A DNA stretch of 64,000 nt, from assembly GCA_026770025.1 (NCBI GenBank), contig JAMXDE010000016.1, positions 1,116,001 through 1,180,000 of the forward strand. The letters run 5' to 3'. This document shows, piece by piece, positions 50,701 through 61,729 of this stretch. The notes beneath the pieces were generated by a model. It ran no database searches and had not been told where the DNA came from. It was given only the letters and a program-made list of their open reading frames with translations. Both the position numbers and the translations under genes were made by a program. Position 1 is the stretch's first letter, and each line of letters begins with the position of its first letter. Source of the DNA: Craspedostauros australis (Eukaryota > Bacillariophyta > Bacillariophyceae > Mastogloiales > Achnanthaceae).

Positions 50701-50959
50701 CAAGTGTATTGAAAGTAGCACTGTACCATACAAGTACGGAATGTGGCGCATGATGTCTTTGGTTTATTATTCCGCAGAAAGAGCATCGTCCATAGTCGGG
50801 TAGTGCACAATGCCAGGTCAGAACCGAATGCATAATGACGGCAATGCTGTGGAGCACGATCCTACCCGAAGGCAGTTGTTCCGCCTGCAAACAACGATCG
50901 CGGCATTTTCGTAGTTGGCAGCTGATGACGATGGCATCCCTCGTGTGGAGTACAGCTGC

Positions 50960-53149
50960 TCAAGCTGGTGTCAACTTGATCGCGGCCAACTGATTGGTGC
51001 CTTGCCCCTTCATCCGCGCATGTGTTGTGTGGATCGGCCCGGTCGACATGCCTATCCTCGATGTGCCCAGCACTTGATAATCCGATGCCGGTTTGGTGGC
51101 GTTCTGCTCAAAGTACTCGACCAAGGTGCGCTTCCCGCGGATTATGGTATCCCTCAACAGTCCTTGCTGAGTCCTGTCCACGCCATACCGTGTACCATGC
51201 TTGGTGACATGATGTGTCACTGTCCAGTCAGGCAGTTTCGTCGTGCGCCTGCTACCATATACATACGTGATCCAGTCATCGATCCACCAATTGTCAAATT
51301 CGATCGGATAGTAATAACCGAAGATATCCAGATGGCTTCGATGGACCATATCGTGCGTCAGAATAGTCACCTTCCCTTCCTTGCAGGTGGGACCGACCAC
51401 ACCGATGTTCGGGGGACTGTAGCTCATGAGTCTATCGACACCCTTCGTAGCCCAGTTCTGAGTTGTGAATTCGGAATCATCGTTGATGCGCACGATGTAG
51501 TCGGCGCCATGCTCGTATGCGGCTCTGCACATTTCGTTCAGTGGGATGCGATGTGTTTTGGTTTTGGTGATGCTGATGAAGTTGAGTGTGAACGGCGTCG
51601 AATCATCGATCTGCCGACGATGCTGATCGTCTTCCCAGAAAGTATCGCCCACATCGAATGCGATGAGGAGCTCGAAGTTAAACTTCTCGCGATCCGCTTG
51701 AGTGACAGTTTTCTCCAAGGATGGGAGGAGGAGCTTGTGCAATGTGGTTTCGTTGACACTCTGCCAGTTTGACAAGGATCTGGTGCAGGTAGCGATTATC
51801 ATCAGCGGCTTGCCCGGTGACCAACCGTTCTCTTGCCGCAATCGTTCGTGCGTCTGTTGGATTGGACCCGATGATATACCTATCCTCGATGTGCCCAGTA
51901 CGCTGTACTTGAAGGGATCATTCGCAGCACCAAGCTGTAAGTACGTCATCAGTTGATGTTTTCCACGCTTCAAAGTTTGTCCCAACAGCTGTTCTTGACG
52001 CTTGTCCACACCGTATCGCGTCCCGTGCTTCCTGATGTGATGTGTCACTTTCCAGTCAGCCAGTTTCGTCGTGCGATTGTTACCATACACATACGTGATC
52101 CAGTCATCGATCCACCAATTGTCAAATTCGATCGGATAGTAATAACCGAAGATATCCAGATGGCTTCGATGGACCATATCGTGCGTCAGGATAGTCACCT
52201 TCCCTTCCTTGCAGGTGGGACCGACCACACCGATGTTCGGGGGATTGTAGCTCATGAGTCTATTGACACCCTTCGTAGCCCAGTTCTGAGTTGTGAATTC
52301 AGAGTCATCGTTGATGCGCACGATGTAGTCGGCGCCATACTCGTACGCGGCTCTGCACATTTCGTTCAGTGGGATGCGATGTTCTTTTGTTTTGGTGATG
52401 CTGATGAAGTTGAGTGTGAACGGCGTCGAATCATCGATCTGCTGACGATGCCGATCGTCTTCCCAGAAAGTATCGCCCACATCGAATGCGATGAGGAGCT
52501 CGAAGTTAAACTTCTCGCGATCCGCTTGAGTGACAGTTTTCTCCAAGGATGGGAGGAGGAGCTTGTGCAATGTGGTTTCGTTGACACTCTGCCAGTTTGG
52601 CAAGGATCTGGTGCACGACGTGATCATTACCAGCGGTTTGCCACTGGTGGATGTATTCGCACGAAGAGCCACCTTGATTGTGCGTTCCACCTTTGGTGGT
52701 GCCTCTATTTGATGAGCAGCAGGGTTTGAATGCTCGGCAGCATTCCTATTCGCATTCCCAATTGCCACAGCGCTCTGCGTGTTATCGTCTCCGCTTTGCT
52801 GCTGGTTCTGCTGTTCCTGCTCCTGCTGTTCCTCGGAGCCTGTGCCCTCCGAAGGGATGATCCAATCATGCGTGTGATCCAAATCGCTCAAGATGGAGAC
52901 GATGGACATCGCATCCAAGACGGACTGCGATTGCTGGCTGGTGGACCAGATGGAGATCATGGACAAAACCCAAACCATCATGGCCATGTACAGCGCATGG
53001 TTATTCTTGGGTGATCGGCGATTTCCTCGCCGGGACTTCTGATCCTTTTGCTTCCGCCTGGTGGAGGCAGTCTGCGATGTCTTCTTCCCTTTGGTCTTCG
53101 GGACGGCAGATGCCGAACCATACTTCGGACTGTTGCTCTCGCCACCCAT
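50960..53149 (-). CDS. Type II membrane protein with two tandem GT-A-like glycosyltransferase domains
   Basis: 729 residues from the ATG at 53149. Cytosolic basic N-terminus (1-50), one membrane anchor (about 52-68), a Gln/Glu-rich stem, then two nearly identical domains at about 171-440 and 450-715. Each has a KPLV-I-CTRSL start, FELLIAFDVGDTFWEDD, RIPLNEMCRAAYE, a DxD-like RINDDSEF, NIGVVGPTCKEGKVTILTHD, and FDNWWIDDWITYVYG. The pattern fits a GT-A nucleotide-sugar transferase anchored in the Golgi or ER; donor and acceptor are unknown. The paralogue at 5255-6581 has one domain and is broken. The gene is intact and intron-free. Confidence 0.68.
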   Translation of the reverse strand: MGGESNSPKYGSASAVPKTKGKKTSQTASTRRKQKDQKSRRGNRRSPKNNHALYMAMMVWVLSMISIWSTSQQSQSVLDAMSIVSILSDLDHTHDWIIPSEGTGSEEQQEQEQQNQQQSGDDNTQSAVAIGNANRNAAEHSNPAAHQIEAPPKVERTIKVALRANTSTSGKPLVMITSCTRSLPNWQSVNETTLHKLLLPSLEKTVTQADREKFNFELLIAFDVGDTFWEDDRHRQQIDDSTPFTLNFISITKTKEHRIPLNEMCRAAYEYGADYIVRINDDSEFTTQNWATKGVNRLMSYNPPNIGVVGPTCKEGKVTILTHDMVHRSHLDIFGYYYPIEFDNWWIDDWITYVYGNNRTTKLADWKVTHHIRKHGTRYGVDKRQEQLLGQTLKRGKHQLMTYLQLGAANDPFKYSVLGTSRIGISSGPIQQTHERLRQENGWSPGKPLMIIATCTRSLSNWQSVNETTLHKLLLPSLEKTVTQADREKFNFELLIAFDVGDTFWEDDQHRRQIDDSTPFTLNFISITKTKTHRIPLNEMCRAAYEHGADYIVRINDDSEFTTQNWATKGVDRLMSYSPPNIGVVGPTCKEGKVTILTHDMVHRSHLDIFGYYYPIEFDNWWIDDWITYVYGSRRTTKLPDWTVTHHVTKHGTRYGVDRTQQGLLRDTIIRGKRTLVEYFEQNATKPASDYQVLGTSRIGMSTGPIHTTHARMKGQGTNQLAAIKLTPA
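51175..52643. repeat. Internal tandem duplication, unit about 828 bp
   Basis: 51175-51815 and 52003-52643 align at a constant offset of 828 bp (276 codons) with few differences; this created the second glycosyltransferase domain. Bases between the arms encode the linker. Confidence 0.85.
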
Positions 53150-53322
53150 CGTTTCAATCCTGCTCGGTCTGCTCTGACTCTTCTTGATCCGTTTGCTTCT
53201 TTTGTTCCTCTTGCCCTAATCCACTCTCATCTATTCTTATGACGCTCTTCTATCCTCCGAGTTCGATCTTGGTCCTCGGTCCTCGAGAAGTCAAGTGAGC
53301 AAAAACGGCACAATGACAACAA

Positions 53323-53948
53323 CACCAATCGTATCACGAGAGATGATCAGAGCGTCGCCAACAAAACAGACACAAGCGGCGTTTGTGTCTTTCTCAGTTT
53401 CCGCGCCAAACTGGACGACGAATCCGATTAAAATGACTACTATGACTATTTCATTCGTGTTTTGTCTGCATTCCCTGAGAGGCTATGTCCGCACAACAGG
53501 ACACCTGGCGGGGTTGCTGAAATTTCCACCAAGGACATCGTACTGGTACAAGACCAAAGCATTGCACCATCGTCGCCCTGGGCCCTATCTTTACTCGCAC
53601 TGGCGTGTGTATCTCATCGTATAATATTATAGAATATTATGCTTTCTTTATTATCATCAAAATGTATGTTCTGCACTCGTGCTATCTCAGACTCCTCGTC
53701 GAGTAAAGTGGAGTTATGGGAATCGTGTCCATTTGGATCTCCTTGGCCGTTCCTTTCTGTCGCCTTCGCTCGCATGGTGCTGGTGATCAGCAGCTCTGCT
53801 GCTGGCTGTTGATGGCAGTTCGCTTCAGTTGAAGCTGAGTGCTTTCTTCTCCCATCCTTCTTTCTCATTCGTGCCGTTGTTGCTACCCATGCTCGGTTTG
53901 CGCACGGGTTGGCATCCTCTCTCGTCGTTCTCCTTGCTTCATGCCTCA
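53323..53948. other. Intergenic between a gene start and a gene end, no gene seen
   Basis: Sequence between the 5' end of the glycosyltransferase gene and the 3' end of the acyl-CoA dehydrogenase gene. Contains an ATTATAGAATATTATG palindromic AT-rich stretch near 53624-53642; no ORF supported. Confidence 0.5.
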
Positions 53949-56703
53949 TCAAGCCACTTCCTTCTGGTCAGTGAACGATTTGCGTTCCAGTGCCTCCATG
54001 CGTTCGTCCGTACCTGCCAGCGCCGGACGCACGTATCCCTCTTGGCCTTCCGCATCCGTGAGGTGATCGAACACGTTCACCTGGATGAGGACGTCGCGGA
54101 GTGCGTCGGCCTGCGCGATGAGGTCCGTCTCCTCAGCGGTTGGCTGTCTCTTCTGGCGGCGCAGCGATGACGCGATGCGGTCGGCCTCGATGCATACTGG
54201 CAGAGCGCGGATGAGATCGGACACCTGATGCATCTCGCCTTCCTTCGCCATGTACACGCCGTCCGTGAACATATCGCGGAGCTCGGATGGCGTTGTCAGG
54301 AGTCGCGAAACTTCCTTCGTGATTCCGTCGGATGGTGCTCTGTAGGGCCTGGACAGGCCGCCCATTGGAAAGCATCCCAGCTTCATCACAGTGCTGGCCA
54401 ACATTCCCAGCGGACCGGGGAAGTTGTCGGATGCCTCCTTCAGTGCATCTTGGGCTTCCTTCTCCAAGCGGAGCATCGCGTGCTCAGTCAACACTTCGAG
54501 TCCTTCGACTCCTCGGTGTCGGCTGTAATGATGCAGGGTGGCGTATCCCAAGAACACGGCCCCAAGGGCATCGGACAGGCGTCCCATGAGCAACTCTTCG
54601 AACTTGAGACGTCCGCCGAGAGTGAAGCACAGGTCCGCCGTCAATGCGAAGTTGGCAGACAGACGCTTCAGCTGGTCTTCGTGGTACTTCAAGAGCTTGT
54701 CGCCGTTCTTGTAGGCGCTACTGGAGCGCGTCGCGGTGCTGACGGAGGAACTCACACCACGTGTCAAGGAACGACCAAAATTGGAGAGCCCGTGCTGGAC
54801 GACCTTGTAGAATTGCTGGCGGAAGATCTTCACACCCTCCTCTTCCTGCTCCTGCGGCAACTGCAGGGCAAGGATGAGGTCCAGCATGTGCGGGTGGCAG
54901 CGGGTCAGGCCCTGGCCAATGATTTGGAACGATCTCGTCATGATGTTGGCACCTTCGACTGTGATGCCGATTGGCATGTTCATGTAAGAGTTTCCAAGGT
55001 AGTTGGTGTCACCACGGCAGATGGCAGACCCAGCTGCGATGTCCATTCCGCGTTCGACGATGCGCCGACCGCGCTCGGTACAGTTCTGCTTCATGATGGA
55101 TGAAATCACCATCGGCGCCTCGTGATTGTCGATGATGGCATTCATGAGGTCGGTTCCTGCGACGTTGATGAGGGCGTCGCTGCCAATGAGCGACATGGCC
55201 TCTTGGATGCCACCGAACTCGGCGATCGGGACGCGGAACTGTTTGCGGACGCGAGAGTATGCGCCGACAGCACCGACGACAGCACGACCGGCGCCAGCTG
55301 CTCCGGCTGGGAGGCTGACTCCGCGGCCTTCGGCGAGGCACTCCACGAACATGTGCCATCCGAATCCGCATTGCTTCTGTCCTCCCAGGATGTTGGACAT
55401 TGGGATCCACACGTCTTCACCTTCGACCGTGCCGTTCATGAAGGCAGCATTGAGTGGCATGTGACGGCGCCCCATCATCAAACCTGGGTGGTCGCGTCTG
55501 AAGAATCGCAGAGAGTAGTCGCAGAGTGTAGCGATTTGGACGTATCGTGGGAATCAATGGGGACATCGGGATGGATGTGGATACCGTAATTGGGATTCGA
55601 TCGCGAAGTGAAAGAGAGTTGGAGGATGACGCCAATGAACACAACAATTAGTTAGAATAAGGAAAATGAGTAAGTGTAGGAGCAGGAGCACATGTGAGCC
55701 TCATGGCAAAAAGAGATAACAACGTACTGTGGCATGAACCAGTGCGCGGTTGCTCCCACAAGACCAGGCAAGCGAAAGAAGAAGAAAGCAAACTGCAAGC
55801 ACAAAAGGCACACAGAACTTACTCCAAGAGGGCGACTGTGAAGCCGGCTTCTCCGTTGCCCTTCAGCAAGCCCTTTGGATCGGAAAGGTTCAATCCCAAG
55901 CCAACAACGCCAGCGACAGGGGCGAGCGTGATGTAGCGCTTCTTGAAGCTCGCGACAACGCCGATCTCGCCGTTGCGTTCTTCGACGACGCAGTCGCTCT
56001 GGATGAGAGATGTTGCGTCGCTGCCGGAATGAGGCCCCGTCAATCCAAAGCATGGAATGAGGGTGCCGTCCGCCAAGCGCGGCATGAAATACTCCTTCTG
56101 CTCTTGCGTTCCGTAGCGAGCGAGCAGTTCGCCAGGTCCCAACGAATTGGGGACGGCGACTGTGGCGTTGGCATCGACGCAGTGCGTGCCGATCTTGGAC
56201 AGAACGTGTGAGACAGCGTGGGTCGAGAATCCCTTGCCACCCCATTCCTTGGGGATCTTGAGAGAGAAGAAGCCCTTGTCGCGCATGAAATCCCATGCCT
56301 CCTTGGTGAAGTCTTTCTGCATGGAGACATCGTGGTCATTGATCAAGGCACAGAGCTCGTTGAGTTCGTTGTCGAGGAAGCTCTGTTCTTCGGCAGTGAG
56401 CTTAGGGTCGTACTTTTCGACGAGGGACTGGAGCGATGGATCGCCGGCAAAGATGTCACGGTCGAATCCGATGGATCCGCAGCCAAGGGCGATCTGCTCG
56501 GTCTTCGAGATTGTCGGCATGACACCCTTGGCCATGCGATAGAGGCGCTTGTCCAGCGCCTTGGAAATGCCGAGGATGGTGCGGCGTTGTTCCGGGTGGT
56601 GCAATTGCTGACGCAAAGCACCGGGACCGGCCCTGTTCATCAAGGCGGATCCCCGATGGGTGACAGCCGAACGGTTGTTCTTGAGGATTTGTTGGACGAT
56701 CAT
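53949..56703 (-). CDS. FadE-type acyl-CoA dehydrogenase with C-terminal DUF1974, two exons
   Basis: Exon 1 56703-55823 and exon 2 55497-53949 join to 809 residues, close to the 814 of Escherichia coli FadE. It catalyses FAD-dependent alpha,beta-dehydrogenation of acyl-CoA, the first step of beta-oxidation. The intron (55822-55498, 325 bp) has GTAAGT and TTCAG ends; the join gives VALLERDHPGLMMGRRHMP, as expected for the middle beta domain. Visible: KIPKEWGGKGFS, CFGLTGPHSGSDATS (FAD-contact segment), AGAAGAGRAVVGAVGAYSRV, FQIIGQGLTRCHPHMLDL, then the C-terminal domain (LLTTPSELRDMFTDGVYMAK, VFDHLTDAEGQEGYV). The Arg/Gln-rich N-terminus (about 1-45) suggests a mitochondrial presequence. The start was chosen as the ATG just before MIVQQILKNN; the longer frame upstream is not protein-like. 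The bacterial-like architecture suggests ancient transfer. Confidence 0.93.
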
Positions 56704-58873
56704 GGTGGTGGTGGTGGGTTTGGCGAACTGGTGTTGCGTACGAGTATTGCGATGGAGATCTTCTGTTTTGTTGACGCATTGACACATTGATGTATCGACA
56801 GATTGATGGATTGGAATGTGTTGAGTTATTGATTGATTGAGAACGATTCCGATACCGTTTGCATCATTGTCATGGTTGTCGTCATCGTGGATGATGCCAA
56901 TTGTCCAGAACCAAGGGTCAAAGGTAAATGGAAGAAAGAAAGGAAAAGCAGGGCCGCAAGAATGAATATATTGTTGACGGCATGCATGTCGATGTACGAG
57001 TGGGGTTGATTCAGAAATGACGGCAGCCATCGCCGGATTGTTTTCATCACGGTTGAGATGAGATGCTGGAAAGAGGTGGAGGGAACGGGCGCTGTAGCTG
57101 ACATCAAGAGGGCTGGCAACAAGCTCTCATTTCTCCTTGGTCAGTCTTCCCGCTCCTGCTTGGCCAGCAGGCAGCATTGATGGCGACAATGACAGCGAAG
57201 ATGACGACGATATTGATGCTGGATCCCATGCCGGTCCCATTGAGACGGATCGAACGCACCTTGTGATCGTAGAGTATAAAATGTTCGTAATCGACGAGGG
57301 TTGTGTTTGCGTTTGCTCGGTTGCTTGACTGTTTGACTGCTTGGGTCAGGTTGAGACGAGTCCGATTGTTGTGTGCTTGTTTTTCAGAATTGTGGTCAGA
57401 TGGTGTGATGGCGTGACGGTATCATGGGTGAGAGGAGGAAACGGATACGAGAACCGTTGTGCGTTGTTGGATCTCTCGGAGTGACACGCGATGCACGAAT
57501 AGCTCGTACCACACGAGTGGGAGCGTCTTGGTTGGGGTGTCGTGTCGCGGCATGCTGCGGTGCGATGTGACCGTGATGGATGTGTGACACGAGAACGAAA
57601 AGGGGAACAAGGAGAGAAATGGAGAAGAAGGAAAGAAGGAATGTCGAGCGAAGGAGTGTCAAGGGCCCGTGATGTGTCAAGTTGACACCACTCATGACGC
57701 GCGCGAACATTTTCCGAGTCGTGGATAATCGAAGAGTGACGCTGTGTGTCACGAAGCGAGGAGAAAGTGCACGAGAGTGCCAATCGATGATGGCGCGAAT
57801 TGTGCAATCGATGACGAAGCGGTTGGTTGCGGAGTGAGGCGGTGAGCGAAGCCGAAATGAGAACAGCGATTCCCTTGATGGGATTGTGGCCTCGGAAGGT
57901 GATGTGCGCATGACATCCACCATGAAAGAGAAGAGAGCGTCATGTGATGACTGTTTCGGCTGAATGCCGAAGATCCCAATTAATAACTGCACCGAGACAG
58001 CCCACGAGCACGAGTGCAAGTACGAGCGTTCGTATGGTGACGATGACGCTCTGCATCGAGGAGGAACGAGAAAGCGGAAAAAGAAACAACGATGTGTGGT
58101 GATGGCTACGAGCTAGTAGATGCGAGAGAAGGGGACGAAGATCATGGACATGAGCAAGCGCTGTAAGTTTAAAGGGACCATGATGATACGGACGTGATGA
58201 ATGCTGTTTTGCTGATAGCTCTATTATTGTGAACATGCATGATGGTTGTGGAGGAGTGAGCGAGCGCACTCTGTCGTTCCGGATAGATGGTGTGTGTACC
58301 AGTGCGTCCATGCACAATACGCCTGTACTCGTGTAATGTATGCTTGTGCATGTGCTGCTGTACTTTGCGAAGAAATAGGATAGCTGAACCAAGCCCGAGC
58401 TGCAGACCACCCTTTGCAGATGCATGCAATGTAGCAGAAGTGAGGATGGACAAGACCGCACGAAGGGTCTCTCCAGTATCGCAGCATCTACTGGCAGGGA
58501 CTGGTTTCGCGTCGCTCTTCTATATGGGCCTCACGTGACCGTCATGAAATGGGACGCGACGCGACGCGATGCGCAATGAGTGCCGGATATGCGTACGAGC
58601 AGGGTACACTGTCGTTCGACGGCACCGCAATTTTTGCCGGCAACTGAAGAGATTCGAAACCGCAGCAGATGTTGTGGTTGGAGAGCTGTCTCGTGATATT
58701 CGGGCATTGATCGTGTTGGAATATGCTGCTTGCATATGCATGCCAAGTGATTGCTGGGTTGTTGAATGGAAATATGATATGAAGGAGTGGAAGGTGTGCA
58801 GATGTGAAGGTGTATCGCATATAGCAGTGCGTTTCGTTGCGTCTGTGTGGGGTGGACTTGTCGCTGAGATGGT
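56704..58873. other. Long intergenic stretch, no supported gene
   Basis: 2.2 kb upstream of the acyl-CoA dehydrogenase. Many short overlapping ORFs on both strands without domains, membrane patterns or splice logic. No repeat relating to other parts of the window was noticed. Confidence 0.45.
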
Positions 58874-59437
58874 TTATCCAGTCATGGAGCAGGCGATGAT
58901 CTCGTGTCTGTCAAAGTTCATTTCGGAAAGATCCGTCGTGTAGGACGGCGGTTGGGCTGTGTTGCGTGAACGCAATTCGTATGTGACGATGGCCGAAGGT
59001 GCGTCAGGGAACCGCAATGTCGACGACGGGGACGATGAACTCGAATATGATGGTGACGCCGTTGCTGACGCTGCTGATAGCGGGCTGAAGCTGTCTGCCA
59101 AACCTCGGCTTGATGTCATGAAATCGTCGCTGCTTTGTGGCAATGCTGAAGCGATAATGGGGGTGGCAGTTTGGTGATGCGTGGTATCAGCATCACAGCG
59201 CTCCGGCACTTCTCTGACTCGCACGGCTTCCAGCTGTTGCCGGGTCAAACCGAATGCTTGATCCACGTTGGCATATTTATGCGGCATGTAATGATAAATG
59301 ACTCGATGCGCTGTGGCTTCGATCTGCATCGCCAGCATGCAGGATGCTACTGTAGATCCCAGCGTGATGGTTGCGCCCTTTGCAGTGGTGACGGCCGCCT
59401 TCTTCAAAAACGATGCGATGATTCTGGCGTTGGTCAT
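58874..59437 (-). CDS. Small hypothetical protein
   Basis: 187 residues from the ATG at 59437. The N-terminus (ARIIASFLKKAAVTTAKGAT) is basic and amphipathic, followed by a weak hydrophobic segment (ITLGSTVASCMLAMQI) and YHYMPHKYANVDQAFGLTRQ; the rest is Ser/Pro-rich. No family recognised. It could be a mitochondrial or membrane protein or a chance ORF; the start, protein-like N-terminal half and composition favour a real gene modestly. Confidence 0.4.
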   Translation of the reverse strand: MTNARIIASFLKKAAVTTAKGATITLGSTVASCMLAMQIEATAHRVIYHYMPHKYANVDQAFGLTRQQLEAVRVREVPERCDADTTHHQTATPIIASALPQSSDDFMTSSRGLADSFSPLSAASATASPSYSSSSSPSSTLRFPDAPSAIVTYELRSRNTAQPPSYTTDLSEMNFDRHEIIACSMTG

Positions 59438-61729
59438 TGTGTTTTACGAGCGGTCGAGTGATTGTGTTTGCTTTGATTGTTTGGTTGCTGCTGGTGACGA
59501 GACAGTGAGAATAAGTGAGAAAACAAAAGACAACGAAGAGGCGTGTCAGAGGACGATGAAGAATAGATAGAACGAAAACAGCGAATGAACATCGGTCGAT
59601 GCGAAGCTCCAGCTGGTGTCGCAGCGATCGCCAACAACAACGTGGTTCAATTCACTGCCCTTCATGGCATTGCGAATTGCGCTGCGACCATCATGGATAC
59701 GATCGTGCTGTGCTTTGGATTTCATGCCATCTTAGTCATGGTCATGACCATGATCGTGGGTGCGAGCACCATCGTTGGATGCGCCTTCGTTTATTGACAG
59801 CGGTCACCCCAGTCATTCGATCCCACACACCGCATCCATGCCCATGCGGAAGCTCATCCAAAACCATGCCTTCGGCTCATCAAGCGTTCGCATGTGCACG
59901 AAGTTTCTTTGCCATGGACTCGCGTCACTTCGCTCTCCCTGCTCCACGCTCCGCGACCGGCCGGTCACTCACTTCGTTTGCGGTTGCTCTTGGCGTTGTG
60001 TTGATAGCGTTGATTGTGCTGTTTGTGTTGATTGTGCCGATCGTTTGGGATTGTGGTGTCGCTCAGCTCTGCTTTGTGTAGAAAGTGCAAGATCTCTTCC
60101 ACATGGAACACGACGCACCAATGTTTCCTGTCCTCGATCTTCGTGGAGGTGGACGCTTCGGCGCAGAGACAGCAAGAAATGTGCATCTTCCAACAGTTCG
60201 GTGCAGATCGTGTTGTTGTTGGTGTTGGTGCTGTTCGTCTTCATCGTCACCGTTCATGTTCAAATGTCAACTTGTTCTGTCGCATTTCCGTGAAATGGTA
60301 TCTATTCGAATTGTCCTCAGCGTGTGATCCGAGGCATGTCCAATGACAAACCTTAGTAAATTCTGTTCGAAACGCTCAGAGTCTGTATTCTCATTCGTGC
60401 ACTGTTATCCAATCATGTCTGATCAAAGGGCGTCAATTCTCATTTGACACGTTGAGGCCCAACACAATCGACAGCTGTGCGGGCTGGTTGGAGTATGACA
60501 AAAGCAATCTTATCTCTTCTGACGTGCGAACACTTCAATCGGGACTCTCTAATCACGAATGAAGCAAGATGACATCAACTGCTGCGATGAAATGCGAACT
60601 GGAAATGGAGAATTTGGCAGGTGGATCATTGCGTTTGGTCTTCGCAGAGTTGCGCCGCATGTTCCGTCGCGCAAACAGAACGCAAAGACGAAGGCAGAAG
60701 CGGAAGTGGAGGCTGGAGCAGCGGAGCGACGAAGCCGCTCAGCGCAATGCGTTCGTGTATTGGCGGCCATTGCAGGATAGAGGCGAAGAGATCGGACGAG
60801 GCCACAGAAGAAAGAACGTGGAACGAAGATGTTCTTCGTCCCAATGGATGCACGTCCTCCTGTTCTGCCGGAGGATGGGCCTTCGTCGTGTGTGATTTGA
60901 TTCGTGTCTCTCCGCGATGGATTGTCCAGGCTTGTGCTGTCCTCACATTTTGGCTTTCTCTTCTTTTTGTTTCTTCGTTTGTTCTTTGATGGGCTCTGGG
61001 TGGTGCGGCGCGGTTTGCTATACTTTGCTTTGCTTTGGCGCAGAGTGCTGGTCTTGCCCCTGCTCCTGCTCTTTCCTTGCTGCTGTCACTATGGGTTGGA
61101 AGGAGCGGGTGCCGGAGCACCGAACTTTGCGTCGCCATGTGACGGTTGTCTCGTCATCACCGTGAGATGTCGCGCAATGGCATTGGTATGGATGGAGTAT
61201 GCTGTTACCCACTTGTGTTGATGAGAGAGACGGGTCTCGACCCTTGGCGTTTGGGGATGGGATTGGAGAGAGAGCAGGTCTGTGTCCATCCAAAGAGGTG
61301 CACGTACCTGGGCATCAGCCGAGGCATTGGAGCGGTCTTGTCGACAACTTGTGTAATATAATACTCCGTAAGACACGTAACGTGAGTATCAACTATGGTC
61401 ACACTTAACATTAACTACAGTGGTGTTGCCAGTGGCTGCTGCTGTGCATTGGTTTGTTGTGCTCTGTGTCCGCTCCATTTCCTTTCATTGTATATGGTAT
61501 GTATTCGGTATACGATCTAGTAGATAGTAAGGATGAGCGCAGCATTGTTTTCGGGCGCGTATTTGTATTGAAATGGTGGGCCCGCACGATCGTTCCCATT
61601 CCTCTCACGCCCACATGCTTGGCGCTGTTGCCGTTCGTTGTCGAGTGACAGCATTTCAATTCGAGCACAAGCTGACCGCGCTGGGACTTCATGAAAGGAT
61701 TCACACAACGTGGTCCAGCGTCTGCTTCA
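59438..61729. other. Long intergenic stretch, no supported gene
   Basis: 2.3 kb with only short ORFs in mixed frames, several overlapping antisense. No tRNA, LTR or inverted-repeat structure seen. Confidence 0.45.

Larger units (their letters stand above)
50705..53322. repeat. Segmental duplication, copy B, right part
   Basis: Direct repeat of about 4969-6752, carrying the glycosyltransferase-like gene and its 5' flank. Longer than copy A because of an internal duplication of about 828 bp. Confidence 0.85.

Noticed and set aside
51953..52729. A 258-residue plus-strand ORF and a similar one at 50915-51772
   Set aside because: Both are antisense to the intact glycosyltransferase-like gene and are similar to each other only because of the internal duplication.
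54228..55103. A 291-residue plus-strand ORF
   Set aside because: Antisense to exon 2 of the acyl-CoA dehydrogenase, whose coding sense is clear from conserved motifs.
55819..57030. Upstream extension of acyl-CoA dehydrogenase exon 1 beyond the ATG at 56703
   Set aside because: The extra 109 residues are His/Asn/Asp-rich and not protein-like; the ATG at 56703 begins a plausible mitochondrial presequence.
58569..58943. A 124-residue plus-strand ORF with scattered cysteines
   Set aside because: Overlaps the 3' end of the 58874-59437 ORF on the other strand, and its cysteines form no recognisable metal-binding pattern.
60559..61221. Multiple short ORFs in all frames
   Set aside because: Low-information overlapping frames with no start context, domain or splice support.
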